From assembly GCF_023954305.1 (NCBI RefSeq), contig NZ_JAMLIG010000005.1:12322-76321 (forward strand): a stretch of 64,000 nt of DNA, given 5' to 3'. The position numbers and the translations under genes are program-made. Source of the stretch: Mesorhizobium sp. GTDB lineage: Bacteria; Pseudomonadota; Alphaproteobacteria; Rhizobiales; Rhizobiaceae. How positions within the stretch are numbered: position 1 is the first letter of the stretch; the number at the start of each line of letters is the position of its first letter. The notes under the pieces were generated by a model. That model did not search any database and was not told the origin of the DNA. It saw only the letters and a program-made list of their open reading frames with translations. This document shows, piece after piece, positions 1 to 7,307 of the stretch.

Positions 1-1178
1 TCGCCTGCCGATGCCGGTTCCTCGCCCTCCATGTCCTCGGGCCGGATCAGCCCGCGTTCGATGCGGATGGAGCCGCCATGACCGGGCATGACGAAAGCGC
101 CTGCGCGGGCCAGCGTCTCGTCGGGGTAGACCTCGGTTTTCGCGGTGATAGCGTCGATGCGCAGCTTGATCGCCTCAAGCTTTGCCTCCACGTCCTTCTC
201 GTCATCGGCAGCGCCGGCCTCGATCAATTCGGCAAGATCGTCATATTCGGCCTGCGCGTCATCGAGGGCCTGCTTGTCCTCGTCGGACAGGTGCACGTCA
301 TCGGGATAGTCGCGATCCCAAAAGTGGAAATCGTCGGGAGCCGCTACGGCGCACTCCACCCATTTCCAGCCTTCTGCCCGCACCTGTTCGGCCACGCTTT
401 CCAGCTTCCCGGCAACCAGCCTTTCGAGCAGCGGCACGTTGAGGGCATAGCCCTCGTTGGCGCTGTCGAACAGTTCGCGCCTGACTTCGCCGCCTGCGGC
501 CTCGTAGGCTTGAAGCCCGCCGACCAGCTTCACGCGCCGGTCGTTGGCCGATACCGCCTCCTGTGTCAGCGCCTCGCGGATGTTGTCCTCATCCCGGTTC
601 CATTCGGGCAGGCTTTCCCATACCTCCATCTGCAAGTCGTGGTCGTCGGTGACGGTGAAGGCCGCCAGTTGCGCATAGGTGATTTCCTCCTGCCCGTAGA
701 GGTCGAGCAGTTCGGGATTGACGCGGCCGAGCGCCATGCGCTGCTTGACGATCTTCTCGCTGACGCTGAACCGGGCGGCAATGTCGGGGACAGGCACCTT
801 GTCGGCCACCATGTCGGCAAAGGCGCGATACTGGTCCACGGGGTCCATACCCTCGCGCATGACGTTTTCGGTCAGGCTGACGACGATGGGGTTGCTGTCC
901 TCGCGCAGCTTGCACTCGACGGGGAAGTCCTTGGCGATCTCGCCAAGCTCGGCCAGCAGGATCAGGGCTTCCCGGCGTCGGCCGCCTGCGGTGACGAAGT
1001 AGCGTCCGCGCTTGTCGCCCTTTCGGACGATGGGGTCCTGCAAGAGCCGGTATCCGTCCGCGCGGATGCTGGCGGCCAGTTCCTCGATCCCCTTGCGACT
1101 ATAGGTCTTGCGCACATTCTTGGGGTCGCGGTCGAGCTTGTTGAGTGGGACCGTGATGGTGTTGGGTTTTGCGGTCAT
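1..1178 (-). CDS. ParB/RepB/Spo0J-like protein (3' end outside window)
   Basis: The visible 392 residues have a ParB-type N-terminal domain. GGRRREA near residues 66-72 matches the ParB nucleotide-binding box (G-x-RR-x-x-A), and ENVMREG...VDQYRAF matches the second ParB box. A helix-turn-helix follows (IAARFSVSEKIVKQRMALG, near residue 140). The C-terminal half is acidic and helical with no domain I recognise. ParB-box proteins of this long plasmid type are common on alphaproteobacterial conjugative elements; no ParA is visible here, so a role in segregation is not shown and a role in establishment or regulation is equally possible. The ATG at 1178 follows GGAAAT at a suitable distance. The leader is repeat copy A. 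The reading frame is still open at base 1, so the C-terminus is missing. Confidence 0.85.
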   Translation of the reverse strand, partial: MTAKPNTITVPLNKLDRDPKNVRKTYSRKGIEELAASIRADGYRLLQDPIVRKGDKRGRYFVTAGGRRREALILLAELGEIAKDFPVECKLREDSNPIVVSLTENVMREGMDPVDQYRAFADMVADKVPVPDIAARFSVSEKIVKQRMALGRVNPELLDLYGQEEITYAQLAAFTVTDDHDLQMEVWESLPEWNRDEDNIREALTQEAVSANDRRVKLVGGLQAYEAAGGEVRRELFDSANEGYALNVPLLERLVAGKLESVAEQVRAEGWKWVECAVAAPDDFHFWDRDYPDDVHLSDEDKQALDDAQAEYDDLAELIEAGAADDEKDVEAKLEAIKLRIDAITAKTEVYPDETLARAGAFVMPGHGGSIRIERGLIRPEDMEGEEPASAG

Positions 1179-1186
1179 GGCTAATT

Positions 1187-1751
1187 TCCTTTTTTCCCGC
1201 GAAGCGGTCTGGCTCTGTCCCGAAGGGGCAGGAGCCCCGCTCCTGCCTCCGAGGCGTCGCTGGCAAGACCGGGGGAGAGGGGGCGCAAGGGACGGCGCAG
1301 AGCGCGGCGCTCGAGGACGCCCTGGCGGCCTCGAGCGGCGCGCGGCCGGCTGGTGCGCAACGCGGTTGCATCCCCCTGCGGGGGTGCGACCGACTTGCTG
1401 CACCAGGCGGTCAAGGCGGCCCCTTGCGAGGGGGAGAGGGGGCAGCGCCCGCTTTCCCCCACAAGACGGACGGACCGGGCCGCCCCCTGGGCGGCCGCCG
1501 TCTCATGCTTCCGTGATCGTTACCCGCATGGGCCGAGACGATCCGGGTTCGCGCGCTGACGGAGCTGGCGGCCGCGGCGGCTCGCTACGAGACGGCGGCG
1601 GCGCCAAGCGCAGGCCGCGCGGGTCCGGTCATCGGCTCGGTCGCCGGCCAGGCCGGCGATAGAGCGCGGGCCACGGCCCTCGGGCCGTGGATGCCCGAAA
1701 GACGGGAAGGGAAGAACTGCAAAGCCGGAACGCTCAAGATCCCCAGCTCCG
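1187..1751. repeat. 565-bp direct repeat, copy A (leader of parB-like gene)
   Basis: By eye these 565 bases are identical to 6012-6576, with no indel (constant offset 4825). The first ~318 bases are also related to 18400-18710. On the minus strand the repeat ends at the ribosome-binding region of the ParB-like gene. The minus-strand transcript would contain a GGCAGGAG/CTCCTGCC hairpin and a CCGC-TTC-GCGG hairpin just before the Shine-Dalgarno sequence. Small open frames in it differ between copies beyond the repeat and look non-coding. It fills the whole gap between the ParB-like gene and the MNT/HEPN pair apart from the short promoter at 1752-1804. Confidence 0.9.
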
Positions 1752-1787
1752 TCCGGCCGATTGGGCGCATGGAAATTCCGCCCCGGA

Positions 1788-1796
1788 TGCTATAGA
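1788..1796 (+). promoter_or_regulatory. Extended -10 promoter of the MNT/HEPN pair
   Basis: TGC-TATAGA is an extended -10 element lying 8 bases before the ATG at 1805. No convincing -35 and no Shine-Dalgarno sequence are seen. Transcription would start almost exactly at the ATG, so the message is probably leaderless (inference). Confidence 0.5.
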
Positions 1797-1804
1797 TTGC
1801 CGGC

Positions 1805-2101
1805 ATGAACAGGTCGGCCGCCATCGAGAATCTGAAGCGCAAAGCCGATGCCGTGCGCGGCATGGGCGCGACCGGATTGTATCTTTACGGCTCCACGGCG
1901 CGCGGCGAGGCTGGCGAGGCGAGCGACCTCGATCTTTTCATCGACTACGATCCGGCTGGCGATTTCAACGCCTTCGATCTGGTCGGCATCAAGCTCCTGC
2001 TTGAAGACGAACTTCACGTTCCCGTCGACGTCACCACGCGCGACGGCCTGCATCCGCGGCTGCGGGCGGGCATCGAGCGATCCGCCCTTCGCATCTTTTG
2101 A
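1805..2101 (+). CDS. MNT-domain nucleotidyltransferase antitoxin (MntA-like)
   Basis: This 98-residue protein is a minimal nucleotidyltransferase. The GS motif is at residues 29-30, followed by the DLD pair at 41-43 and a third acidic residue at Asp75 (VPVDVTT). That is the GS-x(n)-DxD arrangement of the MNT family. In MntA/HepT systems the nucleotidyltransferase neutralises the HEPN ribonuclease by AMPylating a tyrosine. Its stop overlaps the start of the HEPN gene by one base (TGATG), as expected for a co-translated toxin-antitoxin pair. It sits directly beyond repeat copy A. Confidence 0.88.
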   Translation: MNRSAAIENLKRKADAVRGMGATGLYLYGSTARGEAGEASDLDLFIDYDPAGDFNAFDLVGIKLLLEDELHVPVDVTTRDGLHPRLRAGIERSALRIF

Positions 2102-2448
2102 TGGCGCGCGAGTTCCGTCACGCGCTGGATGACATGCTGGAAGCCCTCGACGGCATCCTGACGGCGACCGACGGCAAGGCGCTCGACGACTACAGGACCG
2201 ATTGGGTGCTCAAGCACGCGGTCCAGCGCGGGATCGAGATCGTCTCGGAGGCGAGCCGGGCTTTGCCCGAGGACGTGCAGGCTTTGCGGCCGGAGATCCC
2301 GTGGCCACGGGTTCGGGCGATCGGCAATGTGCTGCGCCATGAATATCACGCGCTGTCGGACACGATCATCTGGCGCGTCGTGACGGATGAGCTGCCGGCG
2401 CTGCGCGCGGCCGTGAACTGGCTCAGCAGGCATTTCGAGCAGCCCTAG
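2101..2448 (+). CDS. HEPN (DUF86/HepT-like) ribonuclease toxin
   Basis: This 115-residue all-helical protein fits the HepT/DUF86 family, the partner of the upstream MNT protein. The C-terminal active-site motif is seen as GNVLRHEYH (residues 75-83), with His80 and Tyr82 in the H-x-Y part, the tyrosine being the AMPylation target in characterised pairs. The canonical form is RN-x-x-x-H-x-Y; here the Arg position is Gly75, though Arg72 and Arg79 are close by. A subset of DUF86 proteins seems to show this variant, so loss of activity should not be assumed. It is translationally coupled to the MNT gene. Confidence 0.85.
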   Translation: MAREFRHALDDMLEALDGILTATDGKALDDYRTDWVLKHAVQRGIEIVSEASRALPEDVQALRPEIPWPRVRAIGNVLRHEYHALSDTIIWRVVTDELPALRAAVNWLSRHFEQP

Positions 2449-2505
2449 GGATAGTCGGGCCACGGGCGAGCCTGACACGGGCGAGCCCGGGGGGGCGGGA
2501 AGGGA

Positions 2506-2539
2506 GCGCGAGGGAAGGGGCTCCGGGCTTCCCTCGCGC
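2506..2539. repeat. 12-bp perfect inverted repeat, probable hairpin
   Basis: Arms GCGCGAGGGAAG (2506-2517) and CTTCCCTCGCGC (2528-2539) surround a 10-base loop. It lies in the 198-bp gap between the convergent HEPN gene and the 179-aa gene, so it could act as a bidirectional transcription terminator, but there is no T-run. A close relative with 10-bp arms lies at 7308-7339. Confidence 0.6.
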
Positions 2540-2646
2540 CGGCGCGGGATGCTCGATGCGTCACGCGACGGCCGGGTTGCGCGGCATCGTGGCCGTGGCC
2601 CCGCATCCGAGGCCGCCGGCATCATCGGCAAGCCAGCCCGACCGGC

Positions 2647-3186
2647 CTATTCGACCGGCTCTATGTCGCGAAGCTCGATGAAAACGATCTTCTCGGTGCG
2701 CTCGGCTCCCACGAGATCGAGATTCACATAGACATGATCGGCAAAGACCGGGGAGCAAAGCCGCCAGACGACGCCCTCGCGGCCGACGCGGCGCTCGCCG
2801 GTCCCGTCGATGGTGACGGGCGACGCCTTGATGCGGACGTGCTGGCCGATGCGCAGCCAGTTGGCGGCGCTGGCGATCAGTTCGGCCCTTTCGTCCGGCG
2901 TCAAAGGCTTGCGCGAGGACCACGCGAACGGGGTCTGCGGGTCGGCCGCGAGGCGGCGGGCCTGTTCCTCGGCGGAAAGGTCCGCGAACCGCTCGACCTC
3001 GTAGTCGGGCGTCCACGCCTCCGGTGCGGGGCTTTTCGGGTTGGGCCGGAAATGCTCGACGTCCGGCCCGCCGAACAGGTCGGGCTGGACGCCGGCGAGG
3101 CGCTTTTCATATTGGGCCTGCCGGTATTCCGCCCGCCAACGGGCATCGGTGCCGGGCGCGAATCGGTCTATGTCCTGCCGTTTCAT
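2647..3186 (-). CDS. Hypothetical protein, 179 aa, last gene of the 6002-2647 operon
   Basis: I do not recognise a named domain. The protein starts MKRQDIDRFAPGTDARW, is charged and Pro-rich in the first half, and ends in a compact beta-rich segment (IGQHVRIKASPVTIDGTGERR...GVVWRLCSPVFADHVYVNLDL) that looks like a small barrel fold. I chose the ATG at 3186 because it overlaps the stop of the upstream gene (ATGA); the frame stays open upstream but in sequence shadowing the previous gene. It is the last of seven co-directional genes and is probably co-transcribed with them. Confidence 0.7.
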   Translation of the reverse strand: MKRQDIDRFAPGTDARWRAEYRQAQYEKRLAGVQPDLFGGPDVEHFRPNPKSPAPEAWTPDYEVERFADLSAEEQARRLAADPQTPFAWSSRKPLTPDERAELIASAANWLRIGQHVRIKASPVTIDGTGERRVGREGVVWRLCSPVFADHVYVNLDLVGAERTEKIVFIELRDIEPVE

Positions 3187-3551
3187 GGCGTGTCCGATCC
3201 GTATCGGGCGCGCGCGGCCGGGATGCAGACGCGCGGCCATGGCGATTGGTCGCGCAGCGTGAAATCCCTGCGGGTCATCAGCATGGTCGCCTCGCGATAG
3301 GGCAGGGCGGCGAAGTCGGCCACGCGCAGCATGGGCACGGTCCATCCGCCCTGACGGATATGGGCGATCCGAAGAATTCCGCCGGCGACCAGCTCCTCCA
3401 CCGCTTCGCCCCATAGGCGCGCGAAGCGGGGATCGGGCGGCAGGCGCACCAGCGACATGCTCTCGGCCGGGCTCATGGCCTTGCCGTTGTTCATGGCGAA
3501 GGACAGGAGGATGTTGGTCCTCATGGTCTCGACAAGGGTTCGGTCTGTCAT
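3183..3551 (-). CDS. Hypothetical protein, 122 aa
   Basis: No family is recognised. The sequence (MTDRTLVETMRTNILLSFAMN...) has an N-terminal helical half and a C-terminal basic half rich in Arg and Pro. Its stop overlaps the ATG of the 179-aa gene by four bases, which supports co-translation. It belongs to the minus-strand operon headed by the gene at 6002. No membrane segment or signal peptide is seen. Confidence 0.7.
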   Translation of the reverse strand: MTDRTLVETMRTNILLSFAMNNGKAMSPAESMSLVRLPPDPRFARLWGEAVEELVAGGILRIAHIRQGGWTVPMLRVADFAALPYREATMLMTRRDFTLRDQSPWPRVCIPAARARYGSDTP

Positions 3552-3626
3552 GGCTATGGTTCCGCTGGGATCGAAGGAACGGGGTAGCTGGCCGCTGGCC
3601 CGGATCGTTCGGGGAAGGCCGGCGGG

Positions 3627-4421
3627 CTAGAACGCGAAAGCGCCTTGCCCGCCCGCCTCGGTGAAGGTGTCGCCGTCGCCGGCCGCATATCTCTGGCGGC
3701 CCAGCTCGGACCATTGCAGATGGCCGGAACGGTCATGCCGGAACCAGCCGTCCTTGATGCCGAAGATCATGCCCCAAGCCACGTCTTCCGCGCAGATGCG
3801 GCCGTAATTGATCGGCCAACGCTCGCTCCCGTTCTCCTGACGGCAGGATTTGGGGCTGCTGAACGCCCGGATCGTGGCCCCGCGATCGTCGGGTTCCGTC
3901 GCCCCCATCTCGCGCATGATCTCGCGCGCTTCGGCGGTGGTGATGTAGCCGGCCGCCTTCTTGTCCTCATGGGGCGAATAGCGGCAGCCGTAGGCGACGG
4001 CGCGCATGATGTCGCCGGGTTCGGTGAAATCCTGCGTGTCGAGCAGTTCGCGCCATTTCCCGGCGCTGATGAGATCGACCGCGTGCCACCAGCGGGCGGT
4101 AGGGCCGCTGGAATAGCCGAAACGGTTCGGCGCGCCGTTCCGGTCGATCTGAAACCCTAGCAGCGCCTCGACATGGCGCACATAGGGATGATCCGCCAAC
4201 AGGGGATGGCGCAGGCCGATCTTGCGCGGGTGGTCGCCATCGGGCTGGCAGACCTCTATGGGAAACTGGAACATGCGCGACGGCAGGTTCCACGGCGCGG
4301 GAAGCTCGAATCCGTGCGGCACGGAAAGCGAGTGGTTTATGTCGAGAACGGCGAGATTGGGGGCGAAGCCCTTTTCCACGATCATGTCGCCAAGGCGATC
4401 GGCGGTCGGGGTGTCGGTCAT
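3627..4421 (-). CDS. Hypothetical protein, 264 aa
   Basis: A soluble protein without a family I can name. It contains Trp- and Tyr-rich segments (SSGPTARWWHAVDLISAGKW, residues ~104-123; WGMIFGIKDGWFRHDRSG) and several Cys and His residues, but no clear nuclease or ATPase motif. Start is MTDTPTADRLGD at 4421. Gap to the downstream gene is 75 bases and to the upstream zinc-ribbon gene 21 bases, consistent with one operon. Position beside ArdC, ParB-like and methyltransferase genes suggests a maintenance or anti-defence role (inference). Confidence 0.7.
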   Translation of the reverse strand: MTDTPTADRLGDMIVEKGFAPNLAVLDINHSLSVPHGFELPAPWNLPSRMFQFPIEVCQPDGDHPRKIGLRHPLLADHPYVRHVEALLGFQIDRNGAPNRFGYSSGPTARWWHAVDLISAGKWRELLDTQDFTEPGDIMRAVAYGCRYSPHEDKKAAGYITTAEAREIMREMGATEPDDRGATIRAFSSPKSCRQENGSERWPINYGRICAEDVAWGMIFGIKDGWFRHDRSGHLQWSELGRQRYAAGDGDTFTEAGGQGAFAF

Positions 4422-4442
4422 GGTTTCGGTTCCTCCGGGCGG

Positions 4443-4679
4443 TTACAGGGAAAGGGATAGCTGGCCGTGTCGGTCGCACGGTTCGGGCGGCGCGGTGCAT
4501 TTGCGCAGCACGCCTGCGGCGAGCGCGGCGTGTTCGCGGTCGACGTGCAGCTCGGCCGCGCGATGCCCGGACGGACGGCGACACCATGTCCCGGCCCGGA
4601 CCTTGCAGGTCGGGCAGGGAACGCGGGTCACGGGATGGTCGGGCCATTCCTCGCCGCATCGCGAGCATGAGAAGGTCAC
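4443..4679 (-). CDS. Small zinc-binding protein, 78 aa
   Basis: CSRC (residues 5-8) and CPTC (22-25) form a CxxC...CxxC zinc ribbon. It is followed by G-T-W-C-R-R-P-S-G-H and H-x-x-R-E-H, the pattern of small zinc-binding domains often found in phage and plasmid proteins. The start is GTG at 4679, chosen because it overlaps the stop of the preceding 80-aa gene (GTGA); an upstream ATG at 4772 would lie inside that gene. The protein may bind nucleic acid, but no target can be read from the sequence. Confidence 0.7.
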   Translation of the reverse strand: MTFSCSRCGEEWPDHPVTRVPCPTCKVRAGTWCRRPSGHRAAELHVDREHAALAAGVLRKCTAPPEPCDRHGQLSLSL

Positions 4680-4918
4680 GGCTCGCCGCCGATCTTGACG
4701 ATTGCCTTCCTGCGCCGGTTCGTGAGCCGGTCGCGTCTGGTCTGGAAGGTGTAGCCGTCCCAATCGGGCCACGGCTGCCAGCCCTTTTCGGTGGCGCGGC
4801 CATACCAGACCCGGACCTCGACGGTCTCGGGGTCGATTTCGCGCTCGATGGAGACGGTGAACGATCCGCCCATTTCGGACGGGGTGTCGTAGACGATGAC
4901 GTATTTCGGGCCGCGCAT
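4676..4918 (-). CDS. Hypothetical protein, 80 aa
   Basis: A small, beta-strand-rich soluble protein (MRGPKYVIVYDTPSEMGG...) ending in a basic stretch (TRRDRLTNRRRKAIVK). No family is recognised. The ATG at 4918 is preceded by a purine-rich GGAGG. It overlaps the zinc-binding gene by four bases and lies 13 bases after the methyltransferase gene, so it is part of the same operon. Confidence 0.65.
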   Translation of the reverse strand: MRGPKYVIVYDTPSEMGGSFTVSIEREIDPETVEVRVWYGRATEKGWQPWPDWDGYTFQTRRDRLTNRRRKAIVKIGGEP

Positions 4919-4931
4919 GGCGCTTCCTCCT

Positions 4932-5759
4932 TCAAAGCAATTGCAGTTGGACGGTTGGGGCGGCTGCGGGATCGGGCAGGGCCTTTGCCGCGATCCGGTC
5001 GCGCTCGGCCTGCCGCTGCTCACGCGCTGCGGCGAAGTCGAAACAGGCGATTTCGCAAAGGATGGACGTGTCTTTCCACGCATCCAGATAATAGGCGGTG
5101 TCGATGCCCGCGCCGGTGCCCATTTCAAGGCCGGTCGCCGCCTCGAAATCCACGCCGCGCCCGGTGGTCCGGCGCTCGTAGCATTGCGCTCCCGAATAGC
5201 GGAACGATGCGGATTGCTGCGGGATGATGAAAGCGCCGTGGTCGGCCAGCTCGGCGGCTATGTCGATGACGTGGAATTCAAATTCCGGGCCGCGATAGCG
5301 GGGGCCGTCGCCGGAACGCCGCACACGGCCGAAAGGCGGATTGCCGATGGCGTAGTCGTAGCGGCCAAGATCGAGGTCGCGCCAGTCGAACACGTCGGCA
5401 TTGATCCATCGGGCTTCGGGCAGGAGCTTGCGCCCGACCGCGACATAACGGGGGTTGATCTCGACGCAGGTTATCTCGGCCGGCAGGGTTCCCCACTGGC
5501 TGCGGCAATGGATGAAATAGCTCAGGATGCCGATGCCGGCGCACAGGTCGATGACGCGGCCGGAGCCGCCATCGAGGGCGAAGTCGCCGGCCAAGTCCCA
5601 TGGGGTGAAGAACGCGCCCGCCGCGCCGTTGATGTGGTTCGCGCCCTCGTGCCAGTTCTGGAACACGAAATCGCGCTCGTCCTCGGTCAGCCGGTCCTTG
5701 GTCAGAAGCGCCTCGGCTTCCTCATGGGCCTTGCGTTGGGCTTTGGTCAGCTTTGCCAT
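4932..5759 (-). CDS. SAM-dependent DNA methyltransferase-like protein
   Basis: This 275-residue protein has a Rossmann-type methyltransferase core. Motif I is DLCAGIG (residues 71-77), an acidic strand ends in CVEINP (98-103), and the catalytic-type motif is NPPF (140-143), typical of N6-adenine or glutamine-N5 methyltransferases. The N-terminal 40 residues are charged and helical. It has no restriction endonuclease partner nearby and no visible target-recognition domain, so it is probably an orphan modification enzyme. On conjugative elements such enzymes can protect incoming DNA from host restriction; this role is inference. It is the second gene of the operon starting at 6002. Confidence 0.78.
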   Translation of the reverse strand: MAKLTKAQRKAHEEAEALLTKDRLTEDERDFVFQNWHEGANHINGAAGAFFTPWDLAGDFALDGGSGRVIDLCAGIGILSYFIHCRSQWGTLPAEITCVEINPRYVAVGRKLLPEARWINADVFDWRDLDLGRYDYAIGNPPFGRVRRSGDGPRYRGPEFEFHVIDIAAELADHGAFIIPQQSASFRYSGAQCYERRTTGRGVDFEAATGLEMGTGAGIDTAYYLDAWKDTSILCEIACFDFAAAREQRQAERDRIAAKALPDPAAAPTVQLQLL

Positions 5760-5771
5760 CGGTCCCGCCTC

Positions 5772-6002
5772 CTAGCTGCGCTCGGTGGTGTGGGACGCGG
5801 CGACAGCATCGACCGGCTCGATGCGATCCAGCAGCGTGTCGATGCCGGCGCTATCCAGCATCGGGAACTCGCCGCCATCGCAGGCGATGTATTCGAGCAT
5901 ATCGGGCCGCGTCCGGGCATCGCGCCAGAACAGAAGCGCGGCCTTCACGGTGGCGAACTCCGTGCGGTCGAGGCCGACATTGACGGAAACGAGGGTGGGC
6001 AT
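5772..6002 (-). CDS. Hypothetical protein, 76 aa, first gene of the minus operon
   Basis: No family is recognised. The protein (MPTLVSVNVGLDRTEFATVK...) is small and acidic towards the C-terminus. Two in-frame ATGs are present, at 6008 and 6002; AGGAG lies 2 bases before the first and 8 before the second, so I use 6002. The Shine-Dalgarno region is the last part of repeat copy B, which therefore forms the leader of the whole seven-gene operon down to 2647. Confidence 0.65.
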   Translation of the reverse strand: MPTLVSVNVGLDRTEFATVKAALLFWRDARTRPDMLEYIACDGGEFPMLDSAGIDTLLDRIEPVDAVAASHTTERS

Positions 6003-6011
6003 CGGCATGTC

Positions 6012-6576
6012 TCCTTTTTTCCCGCGAAGCGGTCTGGCTCTGTCCCGAAGGGGCAGGAGCCCCGCTCCTGCCTCCGAGGCGTCGCTGGCAAGACCGGGGG
6101 AGAGGGGGCGCAAGGGACGGCGCAGAGCGCGGCGCTCGAGGACGCCCTGGCGGCCTCGAGCGGCGCGCGGCCGGCTGGTGCGCAACGCGGTTGCATCCCC
6201 CTGCGGGGGTGCGACCGACTTGCTGCACCAGGCGGTCAAGGCGGCCCCTTGCGAGGGGGAGAGGGGGCAGCGCCCGCTTTCCCCCACAAGACGGACGGAC
6301 CGGGCCGCCCCCTGGGCGGCCGCCGTCTCATGCTTCCGTGATCGTTACCCGCATGGGCCGAGACGATCCGGGTTCGCGCGCTGACGGAGCTGGCGGCCGC
6401 GGCGGCTCGCTACGAGACGGCGGCGGCGCCAAGCGCAGGCCGCGCGGGTCCGGTCATCGGCTCGGTCGCCGGCCAGGCCGGCGATAGAGCGCGGGCCACG
6501 GCCCTCGGGCCGTGGATGCCCGAAAGACGGGAAGGGAAGAACTGCAAAGCCGGAACGCTCAAGATCCCCAGCTCCG
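6012..6576. repeat. 565-bp direct repeat, copy B (leader of the seven-gene operon)
   Basis: Apparently identical to copy A (1187-1751) in the same orientation, 4825 bases away. On the minus strand it ends at the ribosome-binding site of the gene at 6002. Beyond its other end (6577-6687) the sequence is unrelated to that beyond copy A; I see nothing coding there before the brnTA promoter. Recombination between copies A and B would remove the MNT/HEPN pair and the seven-gene operon. Confidence 0.9.
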
Positions 6577-6687
6577 ATCGCCGGCGAACGCGCGGCGCCT
6601 TGCCAGCCGGCCCTTGGCCTGACCTATGATCGCGCAACACCTGCGGCCGCCCCGAATCGGACAGGCAGGACGGCGGGGGCGTTCAGA

Positions 6688-6716
6688 TTGAAACGTATTA
6701 CGATTTGTATTACATT
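6688..6716 (+). promoter_or_regulatory. brnTA promoter with direct repeats
   Basis: TTGAAA (6688-6693), a 17-base spacer and TACATT (6711-6716) form a sigma-70-type promoter. Two GTATTAC repeats (6695-6701 and 6707-6713), 12 bases apart, overlap the spacer and the -10. BrnA antitoxins repress their own operons, so these are plausible operator half-sites (inference). Confidence 0.5.
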
Positions 6717-6733
6717 GCGAAAGTGCGGCGCGA

Positions 6734-7024
6734 ATGGAATTTGAATGGGACGACGATAAGAACCGGACCAACATCGCGATCCACGGGGTTCGTTTCGAGG
6801 ATGCGTGCCGGATCTTCGACGGGTTCACGGTGGATTGGGTGGATGACCGTTTCGAGTATGGCGAGACGCGGGAGATCAGCGTCGGGCTTCTGAACGGGGT
6901 GGCGGTGCTGGTTGTTGTCCACACGGACCGCGATGGCGTTTGCCGGATCATTTCGGCTCGCCCGGCCGTGAAATCGGAAAGGGTGATGTATGAAAAAGCG
7001 ATACGAGAAGCCTTTGACCATTGA
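6734..7024 (+). CDS. brnT: BrnT-family ribonuclease toxin
   Basis: This 96-residue protein has the BrnT signature: N-terminal F-E-W-D-D-x-K-x-x-x-N-x-x-x-H-G-V-x-F-E-x-A, a central R-x-x-S-x-G block (REISVGLLNGVAVLVVV), and a C-terminal R-x-I-S-A-R segment. BrnT is a RelE-like ribonuclease. The gene precedes and overlaps its antitoxin gene by 35 bases, the usual toxin-first order of brnTA. The promoter is at 6688-6716. Confidence 0.9.
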   Translation: MEFEWDDDKNRTNIAIHGVRFEDACRIFDGFTVDWVDDRFEYGETREISVGLLNGVAVLVVVHTDRDGVCRIISARPAVKSERVMYEKAIREAFDH

Positions 7025-7253
7025 GGAGCTGGCGGCGCTGCCGGACGACCAGATCGACACGAGCGACATTCCCGAGCTCGATGCGCGCTTCTGGGCGAAC
7101 GCGAAGGTGACGCCGCCGCGCACGAAGCCGAATGTGAGCCTGCGGTTGCCCGAGGAGGTTGTCGCCTTCTTCAAGGCGCAGAATCCGAAGGGCTATACCG
7201 GCCGCATGGCGGCGGTGCTGGCCGCCTATGTGCAGGCCCATCAGGCGAAATAG
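6990..7253 (+). CDS. brnA: BrnA-family antitoxin
   Basis: 87 residues. The N-terminal part binds toxin in this family and the C-terminal part (KPNVSLRLPEEVVAFFKAQ...GYTGRMAAVLAAYVQAH) is a ribbon-helix-helix DNA-binding domain of the BrnA type. The ATG at 6990 lies inside the end of brnT, so expression is coupled. It is expected to neutralise BrnT and repress the operon. Confidence 0.9.
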   Translation: MKKRYEKPLTIEELAALPDDQIDTSDIPELDARFWANAKVTPPRTKPNVSLRLPEEVVAFFKAQNPKGYTGRMAAVLAAYVQAHQAK

Positions 7254-7307
7254 CCGGCCGCGATCGCGCGGCGGCCGTCAACGCGGCCCGTCACCGGGCG
7301 GGAGGGA

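Noticed and set aside
78..1184. 368-codon frame on the plus strand
   Set aside because: Shadow of the ParB-like gene on the minus strand, which has clear family motifs.
1585..1863. 92-codon minus-strand frame across the end of repeat copy A
   Set aside because: Its start differs from the matching frame at copy B, it lacks a ribosome-binding site and shows no domain; probably non-coding.
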